A stretch of 44,700 nt of DNA from Limisphaerales bacterium (GTDB lineage Bacteria; Verrucomicrobiota; Verrucomicrobiia; Limisphaerales; UBA11358). The notes under the pieces are model-generated. The model saw only the letters and a list, made by a program, of their open reading frames with translations. It was not told the DNA's origin and ran no database searches. The stretch spans positions 1 to 44,700 of the forward strand of contig PLHK01000085.1 of the NCBI GenBank assembly GCA_003139955.1. Direction: 5' to 3'. This document shows positions 1 to 7,107 of the stretch, piece after piece; positions within the stretch are counted from its first letter, which is position 1; each line of letters opens with the position of its first letter. The translations under genes and the position numbers were made by a program.

Positions 1-479
1 CGCGCCAGCAAGGTCCGCTTCCAATTCAGTCCGCCGGAAAAGCCGCCGATTTTTCCATCCGCCGCCAGCACGCGATGACATGGAATCAGAACCGGAACCG
101 GATTTGCACCACACGCGCCGCCCACGGCGCGCACCGCTTTTGGCTTGCCGATGACACGCGCGACTTCGCCGTAGCTTTTTGTTTTGCCAGAAGAAATTTT
201 CCGCAGCGCGCACCAGACGCCTTTTTGAAAATCAGTCCCGATCAAATCCAGCGGTGGAAATTTTTTGGGAGCGCGCCCGGCCAGGATATTTTTCAAAGCC
301 GCTTCCGTGATACCATGCCAGCCACGAATTTTTGCGGAAAATTTTTCTTTGTTCACGGCTCGCGATGACGCTCGTCCCGCCTTGGGGAAATTTAATTCCG
401 CCAGACCGATTTCCGAATAGCGCGCGATAAAATTTCCGTCGCGAGTGACGACTGCCAGTTCGAACAATTGATTTTTCAT
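1..479 (-). CDS. ogt: Methylated-DNA--protein-cysteine methyltransferase (partial)
   Basis: Suicide DNA-repair protein that transfers alkyl groups from O6-alkylguanine (and O4-alkylthymine) to its own cysteine. Translating the minus strand from the ATG at 477-479 gives 159 codons running off the window start. The active-site motif PCHRV is visible near the end of the readable part, preceded by the family's helix region (SYGEVARVIGKPKAVRAVGG) and followed by GKIGGFSGG, so only the last residues are missing. The N-terminal half is the poorly conserved Ogt-type domain. The start lies one base beyond the stop of the upstream gene, which suggests it is the last gene of a three-gene operon with two coiled-coil membrane proteins. 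The symbol could equally be adaB; the family call is secure. Confidence 0.93.
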   Translation of the reverse strand, partial: MKNQLFELAVVTRDGNFIARYSEIGLAELNFPKAGRASSRAVNKEKFSAKIRGWHGITEAALKNILAGRAPKKFPPLDLIGTDFQKGVWCALRKISSGKTKSYGEVARVIGKPKAVRAVGGACGANPVPVLIPCHRVLAADGKIGGFSGGLNWKRTLLA

Positions 480-480
480 T

Positions 481-999
481 TCAATGTCTCGGCAGGAACA
501 TCAGGAACAAACCCAGCAGCACGGCGGTCACGACGATGACGAGCGCAAAAAAACGGTTACGCGCCACGCGCTTTTCGTAGCGCAGCGGGCGCAATCCCTG
601 AACACCGCCGGCGGCGAGATAATTGACGAGGCGCGGATTGCTCGTCGTCGGGCCGCGAAAATGGTTGCGCACGCGGTTGAACAGCGCCGGCAGGTCGTAT
701 TTGCGCACGCCAAGTTCGTTGAAGATTTCCGGCGCTTCCGGCTCGTCGCGCGCGGCGAGCTTGGCGCGGTTGACTTCTTCAAAAACCGGCTCGCTCGCTT
801 TCGGCGCGGGCGCGGATTTTTCCACATGGTGGGAAACAGTTTCACCGAACGGCGTCGCGGTGGAGCGGAATTTTGGCTCCATCGTGCGCGTGAGTTGCGT
901 GTCGAGCGTCTTGATTTCGGCCTCGAGCGCGGCGATCTGATCGTTCAAGGCGCGCGCCTTGTCGGAAATCGGGTCAGGCTTTTTTTTTGACGACGCCAT
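481..999 (-). CDS. Tail-anchored coiled-coil membrane protein, hypothetical
   Basis: Function not recognised. The 172-residue protein has a charged N-terminus, a short coiled-coil-like stretch (about residues 13-42, KARALNDQIAALEAEIKTLD), a proline- and acid-rich middle, and a single hydrophobic helix at the extreme C-terminus (about 149-168) ending in RH. There is no signal peptide, so the bulk should be cytoplasmic with a C-terminal anchor. It lies 6 bases downstream of a second gene with the same topology and directly before the alkyltransferase gene, so the three are probably co-transcribed. Codon use is like the neighbours. The gene is supported by its tight spacing and sensible topology; the product is unknown. 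Confidence 0.8.
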   Translation of the reverse strand: MASSKKKPDPISDKARALNDQIAALEAEIKTLDTQLTRTMEPKFRSTATPFGETVSHHVEKSAPAPKASEPVFEEVNRAKLAARDEPEAPEIFNELGVRKYDLPALFNRVRNHFRGPTTSNPRLVNYLAAGGVQGLRPLRYEKRVARNRFFALVIVVTAVLLGLFLMFLPRH

Positions 1000-1005
1000 G
1001 CGGTC

Positions 1006-1677
1006 TTACTTTCGCAAAAGAATTGCGATGAAAATCCCCAACGCGCCCAGCGCGACGAGCAGCAGCGGCCATGTCATCGCAAAACCGATTTTGCAAAGCT
1101 GTCCGAGACTCAAATCCGCCAGCGACGGCGCGACCGACGCCAGAGCGGAATTTTTTTCAACGGCGTCCGCCGGTTTGTTTTCACCGGCGAGCACGGGCAG
1201 TTTGAGCCGCGCGGAATTCCATTCCATCCGCGCATTTTCAATTGTCGTCAGCGCGCGGGTGAGTTCGATCTGAAAATTTTCTTTCGTCCAGACCTCGTCA
1301 TGGATGGCCTGCACTTTGGCGAGCGCGTCGCGAAAATCGCCGACGGTCTTGACCATCTGCTCGGCGTCGCGGCGCGCGACAAATTCGGCTTCTTCGAGCA
1401 AACCGAGTCCGCGCGTGAGTTGCTGGACGATTTCCTGACGGCCCGTTTGAAATTCCGTCTGGCGGCGGCGCAATTCTTCCAGTCCGGCGCGTTCGCGTTC
1501 AAGTTCTTCCTGCGCGCGTTTGAGCGCGACCAGTTTTTGCTGCGCGTCCACCACCCGGCGATCCACATCCTCACGCGTGGGCGCGCGCAGCGGTTCAGGC
1601 GCGGGCGCGGCGAACGGCGATTTTTGCGCCGTGAAATCGGTGTCAATAAATTCCGTGGAATCGTATTCGCCAGCCAT
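1006..1677 (-). CDS. Tail-anchored coiled-coil membrane protein, hypothetical
   Basis: Function not recognised. The 223-residue protein has an acidic, proline-containing N-terminus, then a strongly predicted coiled coil at about residues 35-100 (heptad-like runs such as LVALKRAQEELERERAGLEE). A helical region up to about 165 follows, and a single C-terminal transmembrane helix lies at about 199-220, closing with RK. With no signal peptide it is probably a cytoplasm-facing tail-anchored protein. It is the first gene of a minus-strand operon with the similarly built protein downstream. The two may form a hetero-oligomer through their coiled coils, which is inference from architecture only. Confidence 0.82.
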   Translation of the reverse strand: MAGEYDSTEFIDTDFTAQKSPFAAPAPEPLRAPTREDVDRRVVDAQQKLVALKRAQEELERERAGLEELRRRQTEFQTGRQEIVQQLTRGLGLLEEAEFVARRDAEQMVKTVGDFRDALAKVQAIHDEVWTKENFQIELTRALTTIENARMEWNSARLKLPVLAGENKPADAVEKNSALASVAPSLADLSLGQLCKIGFAMTWPLLLVALGALGIFIAILLRK

Positions 1678-1809
1678 GAAGCGATTCTAGCCATGTGCGC
1701 CCCGGTGTAAAGCGGCTTTGCGTTTGTCACCCGCCAATTTTTCACCCAGCCCAGACTAATCCGGCCCGAAATTTATTTTCCTTGTCCAACTTTTGCTTAT
1801 CCTTCGCGG

Positions 1810-3537
1810 ATGAATTTATTGCCGTTCGGAAAACTGGCCGCGCACCGTCCGCGAACTTTTGTCCCTGAAAAAATTGACCTCGGCGACTGGCCGCAAATCG
1901 CGCCGCTGTTTGACCAATTGGAAACGCGCGCCGCGGCAGTGAAATCCGCCGCCGAACTGGAAAAATGGCTGCTCGACTGGAGCGAACTCAATGCCGCGCT
2001 CGACGAAGAGGCGTCACGCCGTTACATCGCGATGACCTGCCACACGGATAACGCGGACGCGGAGAAGGCGTATCTGCATTTCGTCGAGCACGTCGAGCCG
2101 GAACTCAAGCCGCGACAATTTACGCTGGAAAAAATTTACGTCGCGCATCCGCAGTTTAATCAGTTGCCAAAGGCGCGCTTTGAAGTTTTCAATCGCGACG
2201 TGAAAAATCACGTCACGTTGTTCCGTCCCGAAAACGTCGCGCTGGAAACTGAAGAAGCGAAACTTTCGCAACAGTATCAGAAACTCATCGGTGCGCAGAC
2301 TGTGAATTTTCGCGGCGAGGAAAAAACCCTCGTGCAGATGGGCCGTTATCTCGAAGAACCGGATCGCGCGCTGCGGCAGGAAGCGTGGGAACTCGTCGCC
2401 CAGCGCCGGTTGCAAGACGTGGAAAAATGCGAGGAAATTTTTGACGAGCTGATTAAACTCCGCACGCAGATCGCAAAGAACGCCGGTTTTGAAAATTACC
2501 GCGACTACGCGTTCCGCCAGAAATGCCGGTTCGATTACACACCGGAAAATTGTTTGCAGTTTCATGACGCGGTCGAAAAAGAAATCATGCCCGCCGTCCG
2601 CGAAATCCAGAATGAGCGTCAGCGGCAGTTGAAACTGGAAAAGCTGCGCCCGTGGGATTTGGCGGTTGACCCGCAAAATCGCTGGCCGTTAAAGCCTTTT
2701 GTGCAGGTCGGCGAAATGGTTGCGCGCACGCAAAAGATTTTTAATCACCTCGACGCGGAACTCGCGGCAGGCTTTCAACAGATGCAGGATTTGAAATTGC
2801 TCGACCTCGACAACCGCAAAGGCAAAGCGCCGGGCGGTTACCAATCCACTTTGTCCGAAGCGCGCGTGCCTTTCATTTTCATGAACGCGATCGGTTTGCA
2901 GCGCGACGTGGAAACGCTGTTGCACGAGGCCGGTCACGCGTTCCACGCGCAGGCGACGCGCGACGAGGATTTGTATGCGTATCGCGGCGCGCCGATTGAA
3001 TTTTGCGAAGTTGCTTCGATGGCGATGGAACTTTTGGGCAATGAATTTCTGGAAGAATTTTATCCGACGGCCGAGGCGAATCGCGCGCGCAAGACGCATC
3101 TCGAAGGCATCATCGGATTTTTTCCGTGGATGGCGACAGTGGACGCGTTTCAACATTGGATTTACACGCATGCGAATCATACGCGCGCCGAACGCAAGGC
3201 GGCGTATCTGCAACTAATGGATCGCTTCGGCGGCGACGTGGATTTTTCCGGCTTCGAGGAAGTGCGCGCGCATTCGTGGCATCGGCAGCTCCATATTTTT
3301 CTGCATCCGTTTTACTACGTCGAATACGGCATCGCGCAACTCGGCGCATTGCAGGTCTGGGCGAATTCCAAGGCGAACAAGGCGAAGGCGCTGAGAGATT
3401 ACAAAAAATCCCTCGCGCTCGGCGGCTCGCGTCCGCTGCCGGAATTATTTGCGGCGGCTGGCTGCAAATTTCAATTCGATGCGGCGACCATCAAGCCGTT
3501 GATTCAATTGGCGAATTCGGAACTGAAAAAACTTTGA
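1810..3537 (+). CDS. M3 family oligoendopeptidase (PepF-like)
   Basis: Zinc metallopeptidase expected to degrade short peptides in the cytoplasm. The 575-residue length suits the M3 oligoendopeptidase F group. The zinc site is HEAGH at residues 372-376 (nt 2923-2937), with catalytic E373. The third ligand is E400 in EFCEVASMAMELL, 24 residues after H376, the spacing typical of M3. The downstream family region FPWMATVDAFQHWIYTH and the C-terminal helical part (HIFLHPFYYVEYGIAQLGA) are present. No signal peptide is seen. It is transcribed alone, divergent from the coiled-coil operon and followed by a small hairpin. No lesion is visible. Substrate specificity cannot be read from the sequence. 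Confidence 0.95.
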   Translation: MNLLPFGKLAAHRPRTFVPEKIDLGDWPQIAPLFDQLETRAAAVKSAAELEKWLLDWSELNAALDEEASRRYIAMTCHTDNADAEKAYLHFVEHVEPELKPRQFTLEKIYVAHPQFNQLPKARFEVFNRDVKNHVTLFRPENVALETEEAKLSQQYQKLIGAQTVNFRGEEKTLVQMGRYLEEPDRALRQEAWELVAQRRLQDVEKCEEIFDELIKLRTQIAKNAGFENYRDYAFRQKCRFDYTPENCLQFHDAVEKEIMPAVREIQNERQRQLKLEKLRPWDLAVDPQNRWPLKPFVQVGEMVARTQKIFNHLDAELAAGFQQMQDLKLLDLDNRKGKAPGGYQSTLSEARVPFIFMNAIGLQRDVETLLHEAGHAFHAQATRDEDLYAYRGAPIEFCEVASMAMELLGNEFLEEFYPTAEANRARKTHLEGIIGFFPWMATVDAFQHWIYTHANHTRAERKAAYLQLMDRFGGDVDFSGFEEVRAHSWHRQLHIFLHPFYYVEYGIAQLGALQVWANSKANKAKALRDYKKSLALGGSRPLPELFAAAGCKFQFDAATIKPLIQLANSELKKL

Positions 3538-3544
3538 GATTGAA

Positions 3545-3562
3545 TCGGCCAAATTGGGCCGA
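3545..3562. other. Small GC-rich hairpin after the M3 peptidase gene
   Basis: A perfect 6-bp inverted repeat (TCGGCC / GGCCGA) with a 6-nt loop starts 7 bases after the peptidase stop codon. It is followed only by AGAAAATTT and not by a proper T-run, so it may be a weak terminator or an RNA 3' end element. A second tiny palindrome (GCCTATCTAGGC) follows a few bases later. Low confidence. Confidence 0.3.
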
Positions 3563-3594
3563 AGAAAATTTGTAGCCTATCTAGGCGTTTAGCC

Positions 3595-3864
3595 TCATTC
3601 GTTCGCGTATGAATCTAACCAAATACAGAATCCAATAAACACCGCAAAATAAATGAAATAATTTCTGAAGCGGAAGGTGCGCTTGTATATCTGCCAAGCA
3701 ACCCGGCAGAATACCAAAATGAACAATATCAACTTGGAACGGCTTGAAATCTCGCCATTAGTAGTAAAAATAGGCATAGTAAATATGCCGCCGATAATCA
3801 CAAACACGAATAGGGCAATCAGTTCTTTCAGCAAACGTCGTTTGATGACTGACTGTGCGCGCAT
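3595..3864 (-). CDS. Small membrane protein, hypothetical
   Basis: Function not recognised. The 89-residue protein has a basic N-terminus (MRAQSVIKRRLLKE) and three hydrophobic segments (about residues 15-33, 44-60 and 69-83), so it is probably a small integral membrane protein. The start ATG at 3862-3864 is 3 bases after the stop of the sigma-54 regulator gene on the same strand, suggesting co-transcription. The region is clearly more AT-rich than its neighbours, which may reflect recent acquisition or simply a membrane-protein codon set. Homologues are not known to me. Confidence 0.6.
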   Translation of the reverse strand: MRAQSVIKRRLLKELIALFVFVIIGGIFTMPIFTTNGEISSRSKLILFILVFCRVAWQIYKRTFRFRNYFIYFAVFIGFCIWLDSYANE

Positions 3865-3867
3865 GAT

Positions 3868-5211
3868 TTAAGTCTCAATCCCGTAAGCCTTGATTTTGTT
3901 GTAGAGCGTCTGGCGGCCGATGCCGAGTTTCTTGGCGGTCTCGAGTTTGTTGCCGCCGGTTTCGCGGAGCATCTGGATGATGGCGTTGCGCTCAACACCT
4001 TCGAGCAGCGTGAAGTTGGTGTCGTGGCCTTCGGACGGAACCATGCGGATTTCGCTGACGGACAAATCGCTGGCGTCCACGTCCGGCCCTTCGCAGAGCA
4101 GGACGGCGCGCTGGATTTCGTTCTGGAGCTGGCGGATGTTGCCTGGCCAGTCGAAACCGGCGAGGCGTTCGGCAGCCGCCGGCGTGAACCCTCGCAGCGT
4201 GCGGTTGGCCTGCGAGGCAAAGCGTTTCAGAAAGGCATTGGCGAGCGGCAAAATGTCCTCGCGCCGTTCGCGCAGCGGCGGGAGATAAACGGAAATCGCG
4301 CTGATGCGGTAAAACAGATCTTCGCGCAACTTGCCGTCCTTGATGGCGTCCTCGGGCTTGCGGTTGGTGGCGGCGATGATGCGGCAGTTGGTCTGGTAAT
4401 CGGTCTTGCCGCCGACGGGCCGGACTTTTTGATCCTGCAAGACGCGCAGCAGCTTGCTCTGCGTGTCAATCGGCATCTCGGAAATTTCGTCGAGGAACAG
4501 CGTGCCGCCCTCGGCTTGGCGGAACAAACCATCGCGGTCGGTGTGCGCGCCGGTGAACGCGCCCTTGACGGAGCCGAAAAGCTCGCTCTCGATGAGTTCG
4601 CGCGGGAGCGCGGCGCAATTGACCTTGACGATTTTATTTTTGCTGCGCGGGCTTAAATTGTGAATGAGGTCGGCGATGACTTCCTTGCCCGTGCCGCTTT
4701 CGCCGGTAATCAAAATCGTGACGTCGGCGGGCGCGACGCGTTCGACGGTGCGGACGACGTTCTGCATGGCAGGACTCTGAAAGACGGGCGCGGAACTGCC
4801 GCTCATGGTGGAGATGGCGCGGCGCAGGGAATTGTTTTCTTCTTTTTGCTGGCGGCTTTCCAGCGCGCGGCCAATGGTGACTTGAAGTGCCTGAAGGTTG
4901 AACGGCTTGTTGATGAAATGATACGCGCCGCGCTTGGTCGCCTCGACGGCGGCCTCGAAGGTGGCTTCGCCGGTCAGCACGACCACTTCGCAGTCCGGCC
5001 AGGTTTTTTTGATCTGCGGCAGCAGGTCAAGACCGTTGGCGTCGGGCAGTTTCAGGTCGAGGATGACGACGTCGGGCGCATCCTGTGAAAAACATTTCAG
5101 CAGTGCCGCGCCGCTGTCCGCCTCGGTCACGGTGAAGTCGGCTTCGACAACGGACTTGAGCAGGTCGCGCAAGTCCTTTTCATCATCAACGATTAGAATT
5201 TTACCTTTCAT
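3868..5211 (-). CDS. Sigma-54-dependent response regulator (NtrC/AtoC class)
   Basis: Two-component transcription activator that opens sigma-54 promoters. Domains in the 447 residues are as follows. Receiver domain (about 1-120): acidic pocket D9/D10, phosphoacceptor D52 in [10 protein letters not shown] and the conserved K in NKPF (101-104). AAA+ domain (about 140-375): Walker A GESGTGKE at 170-177, the sigma-54-contacting GAFTGA loop at 217-222 and Walker [10 protein letters not shown]-terminal Fis-type helix-turn-helix (about 405-445): [20 protein letters not shown]. Its ATG overlaps the stop of the upstream amidohydrolase gene in an ATGA arrangement, implying translational coupling. No partner histidine kinase is adjacent, so the signal is unknown. 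Confidence 0.95.
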   Translation of the reverse strand: MKGKILIVDDEKDLRDLLKSVVEADFTVTEADSGAALLKCFSQDAPDVVILDLKLPDANGLDLLPQIKKTWPDCEVVVLTGEATFEAAVEATKRGAYHFINKPFNLQALQVTIGRALESRQQKEENNSLRRAISTMSGSSAPVFQSPAMQNVVRTVERVAPADVTILITGESGTGKEVIADLIHNLSPRSKNKIVKVNCAALPRELIESELFGSVKGAFTGAHTDRDGLFRQAEGGTLFLDEISEMPIDTQSKLLRVLQDQKVRPVGGKTDYQTNCRIIAATNRKPEDAIKDGKLREDLFYRISAISVYLPPLRERREDILPLANAFLKRFASQANRTLRGFTPAAAERLAGFDWPGNIRQLQNEIQRAVLLCEGPDVDASDLSVSEIRMVPSEGHDTNFTLLEGVERNAIIQMLRETGGNKLETAKKLGIGRQTLYNKIKAYGIET

Positions 5212-5999
5212 GATTTTTTTGAACTTTTTCGGACACAGGCCGCAACAAAACTGTCAAAAATCGCGCGGTGCGCGGCGTAACGCGGCGTCAGCCGTTCGGG
5301 ATGAAACTGCACGCTCAACAGGAATGGCATTTTCTGCGCCGCCGGTTTTAATTCCATGGCCTCGACAATTCCATCCGCGCTGACCGCCGTGGCCGTGAAT
5401 GGTTCCGCCACCACTTGCACCGCCTGATGGTGCGAACTATTGACGCCCAAAACGCGCTTTCCGGTAATCTTGGCCAGCAAAGAGCCGGGTGTCAACGCCG
5501 CTTCATGCACCAATTCAAACGCCTTTTCGAGTTGTTGGTGGTTCAACGCGCCCGGCACTTGCTGCCGGATGTCCGCGACGAGCTGCCCGCCGAACGCAAT
5601 ATTGAGCAATTGATGGCCACGACAAATCGCCAGCAGTGGCTTGCGCTGGCGGAAAACTTCCTCGATCAAAATCAGTTCGCGCAAGTCGCGCGCACCGCCG
5701 TCGGGCGTTTGCTCGACGGTCTTTTTAATTTTGCGCGGCAGCTTGGGATCGTAGAGGTCGGAATTGATATCGTCGCCGCCGGTGAGCAGCACGCCTTCCA
5801 CGCGGCGCACGGCCTCGGCCAGCACGACGCGGTCGGTGGTCGTCGGCACGGTCACGGGAATACCGCCGGCATGCAGCACGGCGGAATCATATTTGACCGA
5901 AAGACTGGCGGATAAATCATGAAACTCCACGCCGCTCTTCTCAATGCTGGGGGAAACTAAAATCAACGGCCGGCTTGCCATGCACGCAATATAAAGCAT
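5208..5999 (-). CDS. Class I glutamine amidotransferase-like hydrolase (peptidase C26, PuuD-like)
   Basis: Member of the gamma-glutamyl-GABA hydrolase / peptidase C26 family, which cleaves gamma-glutamyl amides. The 263-residue protein contains the nucleophile elbow AICRGHQ (C126) and the VQFHPE motif (H233, E235), completing the Cys-His-Glu triad. The upstream LLTGGDDINSDLY segment is typical of PuuD homologues. The family role in putrescine degradation is known; here no other puu gene is present, so the substrate is open. ATG codons at residues 1 and 7 are both possible, and MASRPLILVSP (start 5981) resembles family N-termini. Its stop overlaps the start of the sigma-54 regulator gene by 4 bases. 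Confidence 0.9.
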   Translation of the reverse strand: MLYIACMASRPLILVSPSIEKSGVEFHDLSASLSVKYDSAVLHAGGIPVTVPTTTDRVVLAEAVRRVEGVLLTGGDDINSDLYDPKLPRKIKKTVEQTPDGGARDLRELILIEEVFRQRKPLLAICRGHQLLNIAFGGQLVADIRQQVPGALNHQQLEKAFELVHEAALTPGSLLAKITGKRVLGVNSSHHQAVQVVAEPFTATAVSADGIVEAMELKPAAQKMPFLLSVQFHPERLTPRYAAHRAIFDSFVAACVRKSSKKS

Positions 6000-6058
6000 G
6001 CGCCCGAAATGTCAGCGGAAAACCGCGCCGGAAATCTTGGCGGTGCGCGAAACCGGCT

Positions 6059-6763
6059 TCACCAGTCGGCACATTTAATCACGCCGGGCGATTTGCCTCG
6101 CCGGGTGCCAGACTTGGAAACGATGCCCTGTTTTTTCTCCAGCCGTTGAAGGATTTTTTCCACCGCCTGCGCGACGGTCAGCTTGTCCGTGCGCAGTTCG
6201 ATTTCCGGTTTCAGCGGCGGCTCATACGGCGCGGAGACGCCGGTGAAATTTTCGATTTCATTTTTACGCGCCTTCGCGTAAAGCCCCTTCGGATCGCGCT
6301 GCTCGCACACGGACAGCGGCGCGTTGACAAACACCTCAATGAACGCGCCGGGCGGCATGAGGTTGCGGACGAAGTCGCGATCGGCGCGGTGCGGCGAGAT
6401 GAACGCCGAGATGCAGATGAACCCCGCGTCCGCAAACAGCCGCGCCACCTCGCCCACGCGCCGGATGTTCTCGTGCCGGGCGGGTTCGGAAAAATCCAGG
6501 TCGCGGCACAACCCTTTCCGCATCGAATCGCCGTCGAGGATGAACGGCTGGCAGCCGCGTCGAAATAACTCGCGTTCCAGTTTGCAGGCGATGGTGGACT
6601 TGCCGGAGGCGGACAAACCGGTGAGCCATACGACACAGCCGCGATGGCCGTGGCGCAATTCACGTTCGCGCAACGGAATGTTTCCCGTGCCCGGGTGTAA
6701 ATTTGAGGCGCTGGAATTTGTTTTCACAAAACTCAAATTTTCATGAAATAATTGGAGAGACAA
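6059..6763 (-). CDS. cysC: Adenylylsulfate kinase
   Basis: Phosphorylates APS to PAPS with ATP. In the 234 residues the P-loop GLSASGKS lies at 49-56, followed by the APS-binding region LDGDSMRKGL and the ENIRRVGEVA helix. The FISPHRADRD motif starts at 121 and the lid-region sequence DPKGLYAKAR follows. The N-terminal stretch before residue 35 is divergent, but LRERELRHGHRG matches the way family members enter the core. The C-terminus extends about 20 basic residues past the usual end. No ATP sulfurylase (cysD/cysN/sat) or PAPS reductase is nearby, so it may feed sulfotransferases rather than an adjacent assimilation operon. It is probably transcribed with the minus-strand genes around it. 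Confidence 0.93.
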   Translation of the reverse strand: MSLQLFHENLSFVKTNSSASNLHPGTGNIPLRERELRHGHRGCVVWLTGLSASGKSTIACKLERELFRRGCQPFILDGDSMRKGLCRDLDFSEPARHENIRRVGEVARLFADAGFICISAFISPHRADRDFVRNLMPPGAFIEVFVNAPLSVCEQRDPKGLYAKARKNEIENFTGVSAPYEPPLKPEIELRTDKLTVAQAVEKILQRLEKKQGIVSKSGTRRGKSPGVIKCADW

Positions 6764-6829
6764 ACATAATTTCAGCCTTTCAGAGCCACATATTAACCAT
6801 TTGGTTACTAATAATCTTTGGCTAGACGG

Positions 6830-7099
6830 TCAAATTTTCGCCTCCGGAAATTTTTCGATGATTTGGGCGCGCAACCGCTTCTCATCATCCGGCATATAGC
6901 GCCGGCGGTTGACCAGTCGCTGCACGGCATCAAGTAATTCCAGCCAGTCTTCCAGAGGCGGTTCCTTCACGCGCTGCCAGACATCGAACCGCTTGGCGCG
7001 ATGAAAAAAATGATACTCGTGCCCGACGTGCTGGGCATAAACCTGCAATTTCTCACCGTCCTCGGTGACGCGCTTCCAACTGATCTCGGCTTTGGGCAT
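6830..7099 (-). CDS. Conserved small protein, hypothetical
   Basis: Function not recognised. The 89-residue soluble protein (MPKAEISWKRVTEDGEKLQV start) is rich in charged and aromatic residues, with a histidine-rich QHVGHEYHFFHRAKRF segment and an ordered C-terminal helical half (LEDWLELLDAVQRLVNRR). There is no signal peptide, membrane segment or cysteine pair. The start is 8 bases downstream of the PMT/TPR gene stop, so the two are likely co-transcribed. I regard the gene as real because of spacing and typical codon use. Confidence 0.7.
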   Translation of the reverse strand: MPKAEISWKRVTEDGEKLQVYAQHVGHEYHFFHRAKRFDVWQRVKEPPLEDWLELLDAVQRLVNRRRYMPDDEKRLRAQIIEKFPEAKI

Positions 7100-7107
7100 G
7101 ATTTATT

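Noticed and set aside
6764-6836. Promoter for cysC (TTGACC with a possible TAGTAA)
   Set aside because: The -10 match is poor and the -35 overlaps the stop of the preceding gene; not enough to call.
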